From Bacillus xiapuensis (lineage in GTDB: Bacteria; Bacillota; Bacilli; Bacillales; Domibacillaceae), in NCBI RefSeq assembly GCF_002797355.1, contig NZ_KZ454939.1, positions 435,828-499,827 on the forward strand: a stretch of DNA of 64,000 bases. Direction: 5' to 3'. Below are positions 62,330-64,000 of the stretch, piece after piece; position 1 is the first letter of the stretch, and every line of letters starts with the position of its first letter. A program made the translations under genes and the position numbers. The notes beneath the pieces are model-generated. The model searched no databases, was not told the DNA's origin, and saw only the letters and a list, made by a program, of their open reading frames with translations.

Positions 62330-63643
62330 ATGTTTTGGATTCAGTTTGCCATTTTGCTTATTTGTATTTTTATTGGAGCTCGTCTCGGCGGAGTAGGGCT
62401 GGGCGTAATGGGCGGGGTCGGACTTGCTGTTTTTGTGTTTATCTTTCAATTGCCGCCCACGGAGCCGCCCATTGATGTGATGTTAATGATTGTGGCGGTT
62501 ATTACGGCAGCCAGTTCATTGCAAGCGGCTGGCGGCATGGATTATCTTGTTGGCCTGGCCGAAAAAGCACTAAGGAAAAATCCTAAAAGAATAACGTACG
62601 TAGCGCCGATCGTCACTTATTTATTTACGTTTTGTGCGGGGACGGGCCATGTGGCTTATTCTGTGCTACCGGTGATTGCAGAGGTGGCCCGGGAATCAAA
62701 AGTAAGGCCTGAACGGCCGCTGTCAATTGCGGTTATCGCCTCGCAGCAAGCGATCACAGCCAGTCCTATTTCTGCAGCGACAGTAGCGCTAGTTGCTTTA
62801 TTAGCTGATTTTCAAGTCAGCTTGATGGATATTTTGATTGTCAGCATTCCTTCTACATTTGCGGCTTGTATGCTGGGAGCTTTCGTTTCCAGCAAAATGG
62901 GACCGGAGCTTGAGGAAGATCCGATTTACTTGGAAAGATTAAAACAAGGGCTGGCACCGATGAAACAGGAACAGAAGTCAGGGCATATTACGAAAGAGTC
63001 CAAACTCGCTGTTTTCCTATTTTTGTTAGGCGTGATATCGGTAGTGTTGCTGGGCTCCATGGAATTCCTGCGTCCGGCGTGGATGGTGAATGGAGAGCTT
63101 GTCCGGCTGTCAATGCCGCATACGATTGAAATTGTGATGCTTACCGTTTCAGCGCTTATTTTGATTCTTTGTAAACCGGATATAGAAGCGATTACTTCAG
63201 GAACGGTATTTAAGGCGGGAATAACGGCTGTCGTGGCGATTTTTGGTATTGCCTGGATGGGGGATACATTCTTTAAAGGAAATATGGAATTTATTCAGGG
63301 ATCTATTCAAGAGCTTGTTACGTCAGCTCCGTGGCTGTTTGCCTTTGCTTTGTTTGTTCTTTCCATTCTGCTGTACAGTCAGGCGGCTACGATCCGAGCC
63401 TTAGTGCCGCTGGGAATTTCTTTAGGCATTTCACCTTATTTACTAATTGCTATGTTCCCAGCCGTGAATGGCTATTTCTTTATTCCGAATTATGGTACAG
63501 TAGTGGCGGCGATTAACTTCGACCGGACCGGAACGACAAGGATCGGTAAATATATATTAAACCACAGCTTTATGCTTCCAGGCTTAGTGTCAACTATCGG
63601 TGCAGTAGCCATCGGGCTGCTTTTAGCGAGTATTCTTTTTTAA
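62330..63643 (+). CDS. Anaerobic C4-dicarboxylate transporter (DcuA/DcuB family)
   Basis: 437 residues with about ten membrane helices. N-terminal FWIQFAILLICIFIGARLGGVGLGVMGGVGL and middle TYLFTFCAGTGHVAYSVLPVIAEVA are Dcu signatures, as is YFFIPNYGTVVAAINFDRTGTTRIGKYILNHSFM at the end. Exchanges fumarate, malate, succinate or aspartate. It is followed 45 bp later by aspA, the same pairing as E. coli dcuA-aspA, so aspartate uptake with fumarate release is the likely use. Confidence 0.92.
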   Translation: MFWIQFAILLICIFIGARLGGVGLGVMGGVGLAVFVFIFQLPPTEPPIDVMLMIVAVITAASSLQAAGGMDYLVGLAEKALRKNPKRITYVAPIVTYLFTFCAGTGHVAYSVLPVIAEVARESKVRPERPLSIAVIASQQAITASPISAATVALVALLADFQVSLMDILIVSIPSTFAACMLGAFVSSKMGPELEEDPIYLERLKQGLAPMKQEQKSGHITKESKLAVFLFLLGVISVVLLGSMEFLRPAWMVNGELVRLSMPHTIEIVMLTVSALILILCKPDIEAITSGTVFKAGITAVVAIFGIAWMGDTFFKGNMEFIQGSIQELVTSAPWLFAFALFVLSILLYSQAATIRALVPLGISLGISPYLLIAMFPAVNGYFFIPNYGTVVAAINFDRTGTTRIGKYILNHSFMLPGLVSTIGAVAIGLLLASILF

Positions 63644-63688
63644 TAGCTTCCATGCAGCAGCTACCTATCTAACAGAGGAGTGAGTAAG

Positions 63689-64000
63689 GTGTCAGCACAA
63701 CCAATGTTTCGAATGGAAAAGGATTTCTTAGGGGAAAAAGAAGTGCCTATACAGGCCTACTACGGGGTACAGACATTGAGAGCGGTGGAAAATTTTCCAA
63801 TCACCGGCTATCGGATTGATGAGAGCTTAATTAAAGCATTAGCGATTGTCAAAAAATCAGCCGCACAAGCCAACCGTGACATCGGACAATTGAATGAAAA
63901 AATAGCCGGTGCGATCATTCAAGCGGCTGAAGAAGTGATGAGCGGCCATTATAATGATCAGTTTATTGTCGATCCGATTCAAGGAGGAGCGGGAACCTCG
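63689..64000 (+). CDS. aspA: Aspartate ammonia-lyase, 5' part
   Basis: 104 codons visible from GTG 63689, running off the window. FRMEKDFLGEKEVPIQAYYGVQTLRAVENFPITGYRI is the conserved start of aspartase; IDQ..GGAGTS substrate motif begins at the last bases. Converts aspartate to fumarate and ammonia. AGAGGAG lies 8 bp before the GTG. The close fumarase C also shares this start region, but VQTLRAVENFPIT and the Dcu neighbour favour aspartase. Confidence 0.9.
   Translation, partial: MSAQPMFRMEKDFLGEKEVPIQAYYGVQTLRAVENFPITGYRIDESLIKALAIVKKSAAQANRDIGQLNEKIAGAIIQAAEEVMSGHYNDQFIVDPIQGGAGTS

Noticed and set aside
1-64000. CRISPR arrays, tRNA and rRNA genes, prophage structural genes, classical defence systems
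   Set aside because: No regularly spaced repeats, no cloverleaf ends with CCA context, no rRNA-like blocks and no capsid, terminase, restriction or Cas motifs were seen on either strand.

Overview
The window reads as a chromosomal segment of a low-to-moderate GC, spore-former-type Firmicute of the Bacillaceae. The evidence is strong Bacillus-style ribosome binding sites (AAGGAGG), TTG and GTG starts, sigA and sigB-like promoters, a cre site, an S-box leader, and loci close to Bacillus subtilis putBC, tatAd-tatCd, dctB/dctSR/dctP, lutABC, mtnU/mtnE, pabBAC and topB. Genus and species cannot be fixed from the sequence alone. One marker is glnS, which B. subtilis lacks.

Layout. 1-2290: proline catabolism (putB, 5-prime part of putC) on the minus strand. 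2500-5399: candidate Pho box, then a Tat-exported PhoX-type phosphatase with its own tatA and tatC. 5640-13487: glnS, recQ, small membrane proteins, a probable small RNA downstream of recQ, a DUF2254 membrane protein, a 35-residue ORF and mpg. 13501-19896: an EamA exporter, then a C4-dicarboxylate module (transporter dctP with cre site, binding protein dctB, two-component system dctS-dctR). 20020-26686: lactate oxidation (lutABC), a sodium:solute symporter, a small membrane partner and a GAF/PucR-type activator, all minus strand. 26756-39900: stress protein with a sigB-like promoter, a GGDEF/EAL protein, a DEAD-box helicase, an ATP-pyrophosphatase, an ABC-F protein, a CNNM/CorC protein, a GH31 alpha-glucosidase and a DASS anion transporter.

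40020-47100 is an AT-rich accessory island. Two inverted 712-bp copies of the same internally deleted ISL3 element bracket it. Inside are two secreted proteins of unknown function, a 51-residue membrane peptide, a decayed IS4 element, an apparently intact IS150-type IS3 element, an IS3 remnant, and two host-gene fragments cut at the ISL3 ends. This is the least explained part of the window.

47275-64000: topB, metA (with the Glu111 that marks acetyl-CoA enzymes), the methionine-salvage pair mtnU/mtnE, a complete SAM-I riboswitch with terminator controlling a short methyltransferase-like protein, pabBAC for p-aminobenzoate, a LanFEG-type peptide-resistance ABC transporter with its own two-component system and a phased direct-repeat operator, and a Dcu-type transporter followed by the start of aspA.

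Several intergenic regions (around 7.5, 10.4, 14.6, 27.7 and 34.2 kb, possibly 50.6 kb) share pieces of a GC-rich structured repeat.
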